NCBI GenBank assembly: GCA_022496185.1
Contig: WTXG01000097.1
Location: 1 to 64,000, forward strand
DNA: 64,000 nt
Direction: 5' to 3'
Origin: Multifurca ochricompacta
Lineage: Eukaryota > Basidiomycota > Agaricomycetes > Russulales > Russulaceae
Shown: positions 36,367 through 47,781 of the stretch, in pieces
How positions within the stretch are numbered: position 1 is the first letter of the stretch
How the letters are laid out: the number at the start of each line of letters is the position of its first letter
Position numbers and translations under genes: made by a program
Notes under the pieces: generated by a model
What the model saw: only the letters and a program-made list of their open reading frames with translations
Told to the model about the DNA's origin: nothing
Databases searched by the model: none

Positions 36367-38429
36367 TCACAGATCGATATTTATATATCTCACGCTCTCA
36401 TTCGAATGAAGCGCAAGCGCAAGCTCCGAGCTTCCACCCGTGTGTGGTGGAACGGGCGATTGACCGGCACACACGCTGCCCATATTGACGTGCTCGGTAT
36501 CTGAAGTAGGGGAGGGGTAAGTCACCGTGCCATGCTCGGACGCATAGCCGTCGCTCCCCGATCCAGCAGGACTCGTGCCGCCACCTTCCCCAGCTGCACC
36601 GCCACCTACGTGCAATCTACTCAGCATCTCACTTGTCGACACGCATGACCCACGCCGGCCATCATCTTCGTCGACCCCTTGGCCCTCACTAGTCACATCC
36701 GAAAAATAGGGACCGGCGCTACTCCCGGCACTAGTATCGCTCGCCGCACCATAAAGCGAGACGACCGAGCCGGCTGAGCGTCGACATACGCCACTGTCGA
36801 AGTACTCGGCATCAAGTTCGGAGGCTGCCACCGAGGGCTTGCGCTCCGGAAACTCGTAACCACTTGCCGGTACCACAGCCCCCGGCGTCATAGCAGGTGG
36901 CAACCCAAAGGAGTAACCCGCATCTGGGGCGAGCGCCACCGCGCCGGTACCGGCACCGAATGGGTCTGGATTATTCCACGAAAACGCATCCTGTTGCTGC
37001 TGCGTGGGACCGAACATATCACCTTGTTGCTGGTGATGGTGTTGGTGAGAATGTCGCTGCTCCTCGAGAGAGATGGCATTGGACGGTGGGGCGGGAAACG
37101 AGGGCATGGACATCGCAGGAGACGCTTGATGTGGGTGGGGGTGATTATTATTAGTAGCATGGAAAATAGCCGGGACCGATGCACGATGAGCGAGGTTAGG
37201 ACGGCGTGAGTATGATTGGAAAGGATGAAATCGTGCAGAGTGATGAGGTTGCGAGCCATGTGTGGCGACGCCACCCAAAGACGTGACACGGCTCGCGGGG
37301 AGACCGGGCATATCCATACCCTCCGAAATGGAGGCACGCATGTATGGGGCCGGGTGGGGAGGCGCCAGACCCGGGGGCGGACCTGATGGCGGGGGGTAGT
37401 CGATGTGTGCGGCAGAGGAGCGGCGAACGGATAAGGCATAGGGGTGTTGAGAAAGCGCGCTAGTTGATCGACGGTGGTGGAGCATGTGAGGAGGAAGAAC
37501 GGCGGAGGGGAATGAAGGTGGCAAGTGATAGTGATTCTCATGTGAAGGGTGCGAGTGAGGGGACGGGGCGTGTGGTTGGAGTGTTGATGACGGCAACTGT
37601 GGCGGCAGTGGTGGATCTTGTGGGGGAATGAGGCTGAGAACGGGAAGGGAGCTGCGACGTTGACCATACGCGGCAGGGCTTGCATCCGGAGGGGAATGAA
37701 TGGTATGAGCAGAAATGGTGGTGGTGTGATCCATCGAGTCGGTAGTGGGAGGAGTAGGGAGTTGTGTGGGTTGTTGCCATTGAGGTGCGCGTGGTGACGG
37801 CTCGGGCGTCTGAGGCTCGATCTTGGTGAGGGGAGATGTGCCGGATGATGGAGAGGGAACCGAGTCAGGGAAAACATCCGGTGCGGTATCGGATGATGGA
37901 GAGGCTCCAGTAGTCATTGATCCAACAGAGGCAGAAGCTACCGTGACGGCGGTGGCGGCGGCGGCGGCGGTAGCGGTAGTGGTGGAAATATCCTTTTTGG
38001 AGAACGATTTCTTCTCTTTGGCACGCCTATTCTGAAACCAAACCTTTTTTTTTGATGAAAGGAGGGGGGGGGGGTAGGAAAGGCGGATCAGTCTTTTTTT
38101 TTTGAGAGCGCGAAAGAAAAGGAATCACATACCTGAACCTCTCTGGGAGACATCTTGAGTTTTTTAGCGAGGTCCTTACGTCTTGGCGCGTTTGGTTTCT
38201 TGTCTGTGATGAATACGCCTTCGAGAATCTCCAGCTGAGCTGGAGTGGTGCGCTTTCGCGTCTTAATAGTATTGGGAACGTATGTGTAGAACATCTTTGA
38301 GTCTACTTTGGCGGGATCCACACCTGGTGGAATAAGGGAGGGGATGTAAGAACGGTTGTTAGCTGAATCGGTAGTGGTAGTGAAAGAGGAAGAAGATGCA
38401 GCAGAGTTGGTCGAGTGGCCAACTTGCAT
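36367..38429 (-). CDS. Homeodomain transcription factor
   Basis: Exon 1 (38429-38133) and exon 2 (38043-36367) give about 657 aa. The homeodomain spans the splice: KTRKRTTPAQLEILEGVF, then KKLKMSPREVQ at the exon 1 end, then VWFQNRRAKEKK in exon 2, the diagnostic recognition helix. It is a typical 60-residue homeodomain, not the TALE form. The rest is a long Pro/Ser/His/Gln-rich region with no other domain. The start at 38429 is the first ATG in frame. The C-terminus is uncertain: a GTGAGA donor near 36393 followed by a T-run/CAG acceptor near 36340 could add a last exon reaching about 36190. It resembles the non-mating-type homeodomain regulators of mushroom development, but I cannot assign a named orthologue. 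Confidence 0.88.
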
Positions 38430-38724
38430 AATCTTCAAAAAAAAAGGAAAAGGGAGGAGGAGGGAGAGAAAGATTTGAGGGAGTGGGGGGAGAGTGTGTG
38501 GGAAGGGGGGGCGAGAAAGGGGAAGGGAGATGAAATATAGGGAGATGAAGAGAAGAAGAAGGAGGTGGAGGAGGAGGAAAGAGGCGGAAGAAGTGGTTGT
38601 TTACAAGTAAGTTTATTAAAACTGAGTTGAGTTGAGTCTGTCTGCTGAGTGAAACTGAACTGAACGGGGTGAGCGGGGCGGGGGAAACGGGGAAACGGAA
38701 AAGGATCCGAGCGGAGCCAACAAC

Positions 38725-38763
<39 letters not shown>

Positions 38764-41025
38764 CCACGACTCGCTATTTATTTATTTTATTTATTTATTC
38801 AAAATGTGATGATCATGCCCTCCCATCATCTCATCAAAGTAAATACATAAATAAAATAAAATCACGAGACGAGTGAGCGAATGATTTCCAATTCAATTTC
38901 CCCTTCCCTCCTCGCTCTCCCCCCTTCTCCTCCTCCTCCTCCCCTTTCCCCCCCTCTCCCGCCTCTCTCTCCCGACAGAGCGACCAATCAATGTCCTTTT
39001 CTTCTTCCTCCGTCAATTATCGCCCTCGTTCCTTGCACTATTATAGTCCCCCGACTCTCTTCTCTTCTCTTTTCTCTTTCTTTTTCTCCCCCCCCACCCC
39101 TGCCTGCCGCTCTCTTTCCCCCTCATTCCCCCTTCCCCCTTCCCCCTTCCCCCCTTTACCCTTAACAATTCTTCGTAATCACTCTTCTAGTTCTACTAGT
39201 ACTTTTTTTTACTGTTACTACTACACGCCACCACTATTTTATTTATTTTATTTTATTTTATACGCGCTCTCTCTTGCATTGAGCCTTATTCCCGGTCTAG
39301 GCCCTTTAGAGAGATCGCATATCGCATCATTCAATCTCTCTCTTCTTTCTCTCTCTCTATCTCTCTTTCCCTCTCTATCTCTCTCTATCTCTCTTTCCTT
39401 CCTCCCTCCCTTCCTCCCTCCCTTTGCTCGTCCCCCCTTCCTAAGAGGAAGAAAGAAAAAGCACTGCTGCATTTTATGCGTGCCCTGCCTCAGCTCAGCC
39501 CATCAGCCTTTAGACTGTTGTAATGTATGTATGTACACATTTCGTACAGCCCCCCCCCCCTCCCGCGCGCCCACTCCCCGCTCTTTAGCTTTCCATATAA
39601 TGATAACAATATAATTATTTGGCGTCATTTTATTTCACACACCCCCGGATATCTGAAACCCAAGTTTTTTCACCCTCCTGCCACCCCTCGAGCGCCTCTT
39701 TATCACCCCTCACACCTTGGGGTCTCCGGGCCCATCAATCTTCCAAACGACATTGTCCGTTCCTTTGCTCTTTTTTTTTTTTTAGTTCCAATTTAAAAAA
39801 AAAGACATGGGCATAAACTAACTACCTTGGCATACTTCGTATTTTGTGTTTGTATAAAAAAGGTAAGAAAAAAGAAAAGAAAAAAAAAAAACGCAAAGCC
39901 AAATAACCGCAAAGCATTTTTTTGTTTTTGCGTAACGTTTGGTATGGTATATATGTATATATAATAGGAATTCGTAATGCATTGTAATGTATGTACTATA
40001 TGTATGGGTTGAGTTAGAAAAAAATCAATGAGTGTGACGCCATGGGAAAAAAAGAAAGTAATTTATGCGGATGTGGGTGCGAGACTGTGTGTTTCGGAAA
40101 GACCTGCAAGACCGGCAACAAAAACAAAAAAAAAGAAAGAAAAACGGAGGGGAACCAATCGTACATCGGGGGAAACGGTATAACTTTTTTTTTAAAATGG
40201 TAACGCGGGCGTGAGGATGAGGTGGCAAATGAAGGGAGGGAATGAGGTAAGGGAAAGGAAGAGAGGGCTCGGGGGGGGGGGGGGGGAGGGAGGCGAGAGG
40301 AATGAGGCACGAGGTACGGCTCACAATGTGGAAGGGAGGGAAGAGGTAAGCAAGGAACCGAGTTTCATTCAGTTCGACCAACGGGTATCCAATCAAGGAG
40401 GCCGCAAACAACCCCATCTCACGATGCGTTGCTCGGGGGGAACCTTCTTTTTCACGGAGGCGAGTCAGAGCAGAGGGTGACCGGGTGTATGTTAGGGTGG
40501 GGGGGAAGTTGGTTTTCGGTTCAGAGCAATGATGATGATGATGATGATGGATGATGGCGATCATGGTGATGATGGCAATGATGATGAGTGATGTAGTGGT
40601 GTAGTGTTGACCCAAAAAAGAGTAAATATCCAAAACCAAGGTAAGGGTAAAAAAAAAAGGGAAGCGGGAGACAGACAAAAATGGGGAGGAGGGAGGGGAA
40701 ACGGCATAGGCAGCGCAGAGAGAGAAAGCAAAGCAGAAAGCGGCAGGGCTAGACTGGACTAGACTGGACTGGACTAGACGGGGCTCGACGGTCAACGGCA
40801 GCAAAAGGAAGGGCGGAATGAGCAGGGAAAAAATAAACTGATATCAAGAGGGGAGAGGAGGGGGAAGGAAGGGAAAGAAACAATGAGGTCCCTCCTCCCT
40901 CCCTTCGCAATTCCCTCACCGGGTAATAAAAAAAAAAACAGATCCAGGCACGATCTCACAACTTGGGCAAAGTGTGGGCGGAACGAGATGCGACGGTGGA
41001 AATTTGCGCGCGCCCATTTACGCAT
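38430..41025. other. Homeodomain-gene upstream region, low complexity
   Basis: About 2.6 kb between the homeodomain start and the Wee1-like stop, with no gene supported. It contains a perfect AAT/ATT palindrome (38730-38763), pyrimidine-rich tracts (38900-39170, 39330-39440), a 16-base G run (40271-40286) and a GAT repeat near 40530-40550. Such a long, CT-rich leader or promoter suits a developmental regulator. Confidence 0.45.
38730..38763. repeat. Perfect AAT/ATT palindrome
   Basis: Left arm 38730-38746 (AAT units) and right arm 38747-38763 (ATT units) are exact inverted copies of 17 bases with no spacer. The palindrome lies about 300 bp before the homeodomain start codon. Confidence 0.85.
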
Positions 41026-44000
41026 CTACGCGCCAACATCCATAGCATCTCCAGCGTCTGTGGCGGCGGCCATGGCCATTCCCATTGCCGCCATCGGTTC
41101 ACGGCCTAACACCTCTGCCAGGAAGCCCGCGGGCACGCCTGCAAGTGGCGACGCCGCAAATGGCGGCTCGCCTGCACGATGTGCCTCCTCCAATAACCTT
41201 TCCATCACTGCGCGGGTCCGCGCTACAACAGGGTGTGCGCATACCTTGCCACTGTCGATTCGCGCCGCCGGGTTAGAATGAAGCAGCGCAGCAAGCACCG
41301 CGCGGAGCTCAGCTGATGTGTCTGCTGGTAGATCAGCTTGTGAGAGATCGTCCTCCCGTAGCCGGTGCCACGGTTCGCCTCTGCGTTTATGACGACGAGG
41401 AGAACAAGCAAAACGAAGGAGAAAGGGGGAAGGGGAGGGGGGGGATCAGTCAGCGCTTGGGTCACAGGAAAAGTTTCAGGGGGATCCTTACTCTCCGGGA
41501 ACGACGATGTTCGACGCTGTTTCGAGTATGGTGATTCCAAAGCTGCAGCACTCGGTCAGCTCGGCAACGGACGAAGAAACCCAGAGAAGCGAACCTGAAC
41601 ATATCTGCGGCTTTACCGTACTGGCCTTGCAAAACCTCCGGTGCGAGATACAACTTGTCACCCTCGCGCTCAAAAGCCGTTCTCGCCATGCGCAATGACG
41701 CCTCAGGACCAGCCGGGGATGTCAGTGTGGGGCGAGGCCACAAGGACGCCATTCCAAAATCGCCAATTTTGAACCGTCCCGCGCGGGTGATAAAGATATT
41801 TGCCGGCTTGAGGTCGAGATGGATGACGCCAGCGTCATGAATAAAGTGTAGACCCTAGAAATGGGGCAACATATAGCGCTCAAGTCAGCTCTGATTTCCA
41901 AAAAACGCATAGATAGACAAGGCACATAACCCTAGGCTTGGCATAGAGGCTAAGCCAAAAGCCGATCAGGGACACAATAAAGAAAATGCGTTCAACATAC
42001 GTTGCTCAAATCAGCGATAATCTTCCAGACCCTCGCCTCGTCTAGCCGGGGAAACGTACGCCCGTAATCCCAGAGGAAATGAGCAAAGTTGCCAAATTCG
42101 CACAATTCCGTCTGGATGTGCAATGCTTCGTCCTGTTCCCAGCTGTCAATGTAAGCTAGCACATTCGGGTGACGAGTGCCTGGTCCATTTGCCGCCACAT
42201 AAGTGTTGGACAGGTGTTGGAGAATCTCGACCTCTTCGCGCAGCCGTAATCTGCAAGTAAAAAAAAAAAAGGTTAGTTATTTAATAAGTGACAATGAATT
42301 ATGGCACAATGGTCATGCAGCCCATGCACGTTTGCAATCAAAATGACACGGTGCGTGGAAGAAGCGAAAGCACTATCCCAGCGACCCTGACCTCACAAAG
42401 TCGGATCGATGTGTGATCTGTCCTCTCACACATCAAGTAGAGTTGACAATAATGCCATCATCCATGGGAAAGTGAAAGAGAGAGAGAGTAAAAAAACGAG
42501 GAGATATCTCTCACCTGTGTCGTACGCCTTCAAATCGCTTCGATTTCTTCACAGCCGATATATCTCCATTCGTGCCAGCGCCGGTGTCCGTGCCTGAGAT
42601 CGAAAAGCCGCTTTGACGCCGCACCTTCATCACCTTACCAAATTCGCCGCTGCCCACCTCTCCTATCTCGACAAACTCACTCTCGAACTTACCCGGTTGT
42701 ATATACGCCACCAAAGATGAACCGGGTCCACTGAGTGAGGTCCGCATGTCATGTGCACTGTTCCCTCGTCGGTGTAAACCTTGTCCACGGGTAGTCATCG
42801 GCCGCGACTGCGTTTCCCGTCGCCGTGTTGGCGAGGCGAGAGTCGTCACTGTCGATGCCTCTGACGAGCTCGACGCGGTCCGGCTCGATGAGAGGTGGGT
42901 GGGAATGCTTGATTTAAGTGGCGAAAGCCGAGGGGGAATTCGTGGAGGTGGCAACTGCCAGCCTGTGACACATCAGACGCAAATCGATCAATAAATAAAT
43001 GCAGCAAAGCAAAAAAAAACAGAAGGGAGAAAATCAAACCCACCGTGCACGGCTCCTGCTGCCCCTGTGGGACTACCATCCCCGCTCATGCTCCCGCTTC
43101 CGCTCGTAGCACTCGATATGGCCCCACTACTGCTCCGGCGTAGCAGCCAGCCAGCACCTGCACAATTGCTCACACTGGGCCGTCCAAGACCGAGCCCGTC
43201 ATAAGATCCCCTGCGCTCGCTCGGACTTGCGCTTTGTTCCCCTAACTCTTCATCGCTGTCCTGTGCCCCAGGCGCGCGGCCAAGGCCACGGCCATTCCTA
43301 GGAATAAGCGGGAATGCCGCCGGCAGACTCTTTCGTGGGGCCTTCTTGCTCCTCTTGGCTTTACCGTTGCCGGTCTGTCCCTTGGCGTTTCCGTCCCCAT
43401 TGTCATCATTATCATCGTCGTTTCCAAAGTCAAACCCAATTTTGTTCGCCATGGCGCTCTGCCACGGCCGCACACCAGTAAATGTCATAGCCGTCTTGAC
43501 ACGCTTCTGTGGTGTCCCAGGTGGGCGCATCCCCCCGCCCCCGTCACTCCCACCTGGAGGCGCATGCTCATGTCGTGCACCTTGCATCAGGGTGCGCATG
43601 ATAAATGCGTCTACGGAATTCACATCAGGTGCACCAAGCGATGAGGCAGCCGAAGAGGAAGACGTCAAGAGCGGCCAGCCAGAGCTCATAGATGGACCGA
43701 AGATTGGGGTAACAAGCTCCTGGTCGGAGCTGCAGCTCCCGAGCGTGCTCACACTTGTTGATGCGCGCGGCATCGAAAGATTCACGGACTCTGAGCGGCC
43801 AAGCGTGTACCGTTGCCGTGGCACAGGCGGCACAAGGTCGGGTACGACCTGAGAGCCAGTGCTGTTGCTCTCGTCTTCGGAGAGTACGACACCCGAGTCG
43901 CGTGGACGATACTTCTTCTCTAGCTTGGATGTTACCGGAGCAAACTTTGAGCGGGGAGATGGTGTACTCTGTGTCACATTCACAGTGTGAGAGGATGCCA

Positions 44001-45710
44001 TAGTCGGGGTGCTGTCCCACCCAAAGCTGGTGTCGGGCCCAATATCGGGTGAGTGTACAAAGCGGCTGCTGCTGAAAAAGAGATCCTCGGCTCCCCCGCC
44101 ATCCATCGCGCGTATGTCCACCTCGACCGGTGTAAAGTCGCTTCCATCCTCATCCGAAATCTCACCCATTTCTGCCTCGGCCGAGGGTACGAACTCTGAT
44201 GCGGGGGGAGAACGTAATGTGAAGTCACTGCCACTGCTCCTTGGCAGGGAAAAGGGGGACGAGTCCGGCGTAGCGTGACTATGTCGGGGTGGTGTGTTTG
44301 GACTATCAACAATAGGCTGCGGCCGCGAACGTGCGGGTGTACTGCTAGCATTCACGGGAGGATCGAATGCCACTATTGTGGCCGGTCGGGGACGTGAAGG
44401 CGTTGCTGCTTCCGTGCGACGGGGGGTAGAGGGACTGAAAAAGAGTGTTGCGCTGCCGGAGCTCTCAGCACGCCGGTCAGGATGTCGCAGTTGCGAGATG
44501 GAGGGCTTTCGCGTGCGCACGAGAGATGTAGTCTCTTCGCATTTGCCATGCGACGATGAGGTAGACACGTTGCTAGCGTGCATGGTGCGTTGTCGGGGTT
44601 TGGGCGATGTCACGGGGGATGAAGAGGTGGATGAAGTGCGCGAGCGGGCGGTAGGAAAGACTACGCTGGAGATTGTGGATCTGCGCTTGGGCTTTGCGGC
44701 AGCGAGCGTGTGAAATAATGACTAGACCACAAATGAGCGCGAAATGGTTCGAGACGAGAAAAAAATCGACTCACCTGTGACCCAGAGTTGGCACTCTCCA
44801 TCAACTCTTGGCTTACCGGTCGGCTGCGGGCCAGTCGTTTAGTAATGTGGCCACCAGGCGACACATCGACAGCTTCCTCCTCTGCTAAGATGGCATCGCT
44901 CTTCTCCTTGTCTATTCGTAGACGAGCGAGGGTGGCTGCTTCTGTGCGCAAAAGGCCGTCTGTTTCACCGCTGGAACGCTTGGTGCGAAACTTTGGCGCT
45001 GAAAGAGGTGCAAGACGGCCAAAAGAGCCCTCTCCTGCAGCCTTAGTGACACCAAGTGGAGTCATGCCTCGTTTAGGGTAGGGAGCTGTGACTGGTAGCG
45101 GGTTTGGTTTCCGCTTGACTCCTGCGGTACCGGATGAGACAGGGTGGGTTTGAGAGGGCAAGAGCTTTGAGGTAGGCGCAGGTCTGGCCGGTGTCTGAGT
45201 TGTCCTAGATGAGGAAGGCGATAACATGGTTGGAAATGCCAGTGGAGGGGGAGGGGGTGGTGGCATCATGGATCGCCTCGCTCTGGGGTTGGAAACTCGT
45301 GAAATAACCTTTGACTGTGGACGAGGGGAGGCTGAGCCAGTAGAGAGAAAAAGTCCTTCATCATCCTCGATTGGAGCTGGTGGAATAGCAGACTTGCCCT
45401 TGCTAATGGATGATTCTGCTCCAAGGTTTTTCCTCGGGTGCTTGGAAGGAAAAGCCGAAGAACGACCGAATAAGTCACCAGTGCCCATCGTTGGCGTGTC
45501 AAGGTCTGAATCAGCATCCAAGTCTGAGTCAGCTGGGATGAAGGATTTCCTGCGTAGCGGAGATGGTGTGAGTGTCTGTGAATTATATTTGTGTAGGGGA
45601 CGAGAAGAGGCCATTGCAGGAGAGGTGAGGGAGAGACGATGGTGGTTGTGGTGATATGGGGAGTCGGAAGAGGAAGTTGGGGTTGGTGACCTAGTAGTGC
45701 CTAGAATCAT
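41026..45710 (-). CDS. WEE1: Wee1-like protein kinase
   Basis: Seven exons (45710-44775, 44721-43044, 42962-42515, 42250-42001, 41854-41595, 41542-41492, 41380-41026) join without a break to 1325 aa. The first two thirds is a Ser/Pro-rich disordered region with many SP/TP sites. The C-terminal kinase domain starts near residue 968: Gly loop IGEVGSGEFGKV, the Lys in AVKKS, catalytic HLDLKPANIF, KIGDFGMA, EGDKLYLAPEVLQ, then ETASNIVVPGEGEPWHRLR. The HLDLKPAN form and the NIVVPGEGEPWHRLR segment are Wee1-family hallmarks. Wee1 phosphorylates a tyrosine in the ATP loop of Cdk1 and so delays mitosis. A 264-nt intron (42514-42251) is long for this genome. It shares a divergent promoter with the next gene. 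Confidence 0.95.
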
Positions 45711-46058
45711 GTCATACGGGAATGTGAAACAGTTTCTTTTGAAAATTTCGGCGCTTTTTTATTTTCTTTAAGAGAAAAGATATTGAAAAAATGGAAACAT
45801 TTAAGTTGAAGTTGAGAGGGCTTCACTGAGTATCCTTGAAAGGACACGACACGACACGGCACGGCACAGCACAGCACGACACGAAGACACGGGGAACACG
45901 GGGAACACGAACACGAACACGCGCGAACACGGACAACAACAACCCGTGGGAATTCAATCAACAACCATTGATCATGTGATCAGATATTTATCACATGATC
46001 ATCTCATAACCAACCACGCCACCACATAATATAATATATGTATTTTTATTTGAACATC
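45711..46058. promoter_or_regulatory. Divergent promoter with inverted repeat
   Basis: About 350 bp separates the start codons of the Wee1-like gene (-) and the GT49-like gene (+). It holds a run of GACAC/GGCAC and GAACAC units (45845-45930), a perfect 12-bp inverted repeat TGATCATGTGAT...ATCACATGATCA (45969-45980, 45990-46001; 9-base spacer), and a TATA-like TATAATATATG just before the plus-strand gene. The palindrome contains CATGTG/CACATG E-box-like cores. That it is a factor-binding site is inference. Confidence 0.55.
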
Positions 46059-47620
46059 ATGTTACCACCACAACCACCACCCGTAGATACTATCGCTGGC
46101 TCTGGAAGTATCCAAAGTCATCTTTCTGCCTTGAACTCACATCCTCGTCATCGTGACCATGCCGCAGCTCTTGCTAGATCAGTTTCTCGTGAACCTACAG
46201 CAAAAGTCCCGCCAGTTCTCATATCAAACTTGGAAAAAACTAGACATTTCTCCCATTGTCTTATCTCTTTGATCCGTGACCCTACCAACGATCTCATCTT
46301 GCCAGGTCCTGACAGTACTTCCCCACGCCCACGTATTTGGCCAAACTCCTTCCGCTGGTTGCTCTCCGTTTATATCATTGTCAGCGTAATCTTCTTCTCC
46401 GCCTCTCTTTACCATGGCTTCTATGCATCTAAGCTAGACAATAGGGCTTCTCCAGCGTCCTCTCAGACTCCATCACCTGTCTTGTCTGGTTTGAACGCTC
46501 TTTCTTCCACAGCACGACTAGCAAAGCTTTTTGCCCTGCACCCCCCTCCGGCACATTTTTCTCCATTCACGTATCGCTCAGCCGTCGACCCGTATTCGCA
46601 CGAAATAACAGCCTGTCTCTGGGCTCCTGAGAGTAATCTAGACTGGGTGCCCGCATGGACAACTGATTGGCAGGGTAATTGCCCCCTTTGCCTGGAGCCT
46701 GCTCATCTCCTCACTTTTGTTTTTTTTTAACAAAACTTACTATTGCAATGTGAATATAGGCCCAATTTCTCTCGTTGTAGTTACTCGCAAGCTGCCCCCG
46801 TCAATTCGCGCACCACTCCGCCCAGCACTGACACACCTCCTCCACCATCCGATGCTCAATGTTTCCCGTCTCGCGTTGCACATGCTCCACCTCGACCCGA
46901 CAAGCCAGATGCTCCAAATGTGTTCCTAAACTTTGCAAGGCTATTTGCGCCAACACGTACCGTACTCCTCGTTCCTGGCACATCGCCGCCGCCGCCACTT
47001 CCGTTGTCTTATGCTATCTCATCGTTTTCCTCAGTGCATCTACGGGACCCCGTTGTCGTGCGAGCGACAGCCGCAGCGGGACTGAGATTGGAGATCCCGA
47101 CAGACAAAAGAAGGAGAACAGCCCTCACGGCGCTTGCGCCTGTGCTCATCCCCCGCGACCACCCACTGTGGTGCACAGAGCGGTTCTCGTTCGTTCCCGC
47201 GCCTGTGCCTGCCACACAGCGTGCGGCAGATTGGGACGCGTGTCTGTGGCAGGTACAGCTTGAGACCTTCGGGGCAGCCAGTACTGGTGGTCCCCTTCTG
47301 CATGGGTGGCGATGGGACACTGCTCCTCATCCCGAGCGCCTCCAGTCTGTACCACCCTCAGCGTCAGTCATGGTAAGCAACCCTAATATTCCTCTATGCT
47401 TTGCGAGAGTTCTGAGACGAAAGGTCAGTCTGCTATTCGGCGCAGGTTGGATGTCCGGTATCGCGCCGAGACATGCGTGCTCGCAATCAGGCGGCTCGAA
47501 ATCCTGAACGATGAGTGGCGCAGCGGGGGAGGTGGACGTGTTGGACGCATTGGGCGTAAGGGTGTGGAAAAGATGCGTTGGTTGCATGAAACCTGTAGAG
47601 AGTGGACTCATACCGTGTAA
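46059..47620 (+). CDS. GT49-like type II membrane glycosyltransferase, frame break
   Basis: Exons are 46059-46674, 46760-47372 and 47429-47620. The protein has a soluble N-terminus, one membrane span (SVYIIVSVIFFSASLYHGFY, near residue 103) and a luminal part with ITACLWAPESNLDWVPAWTTDWQ joined to GPISLVVVTR. This resembles LARGE/B4GAT-type (GT49) enzymes of the Golgi. Family-like sequence then runs to LALHMLHLDPTS. There the frame slips by one base, and the matching sequence resumes as DAPNVFLNFARLFAP. No intron signal explains this; a C lost from a short C run at about 46905 would. The usual DxD metal motif is not seen: the expected place reads TVLLVPGTS. An inactive or diverged member is possible. 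An upstream in-frame ATG lies at 46038. Confidence 0.6.
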
Positions 47621-47781
47621 CTTTACTACTATTTGTATCGTATCGTATCGCTTCTGTACCTTGACTCGCGTGTGGCTGAGTCGGAGTTGACACGCTTTCA
47701 AACTCCGTCAAATTGAGACGCGCCAAATCCATCACGCGTTGTGCGAGTGTATGCGTGTAATGGATTTGGACAACAACTACC

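Noticed and set aside
36888..37877. Long His/Pro/Arg-rich minus-strand open frame
   Set aside because: Alternative frame of the homeodomain gene's low-complexity region.
40025..40804. Minus-strand open frame of 259 codons
   Set aside because: Arises from homopolymers and CT tracts; no domain, and the text is low complexity.
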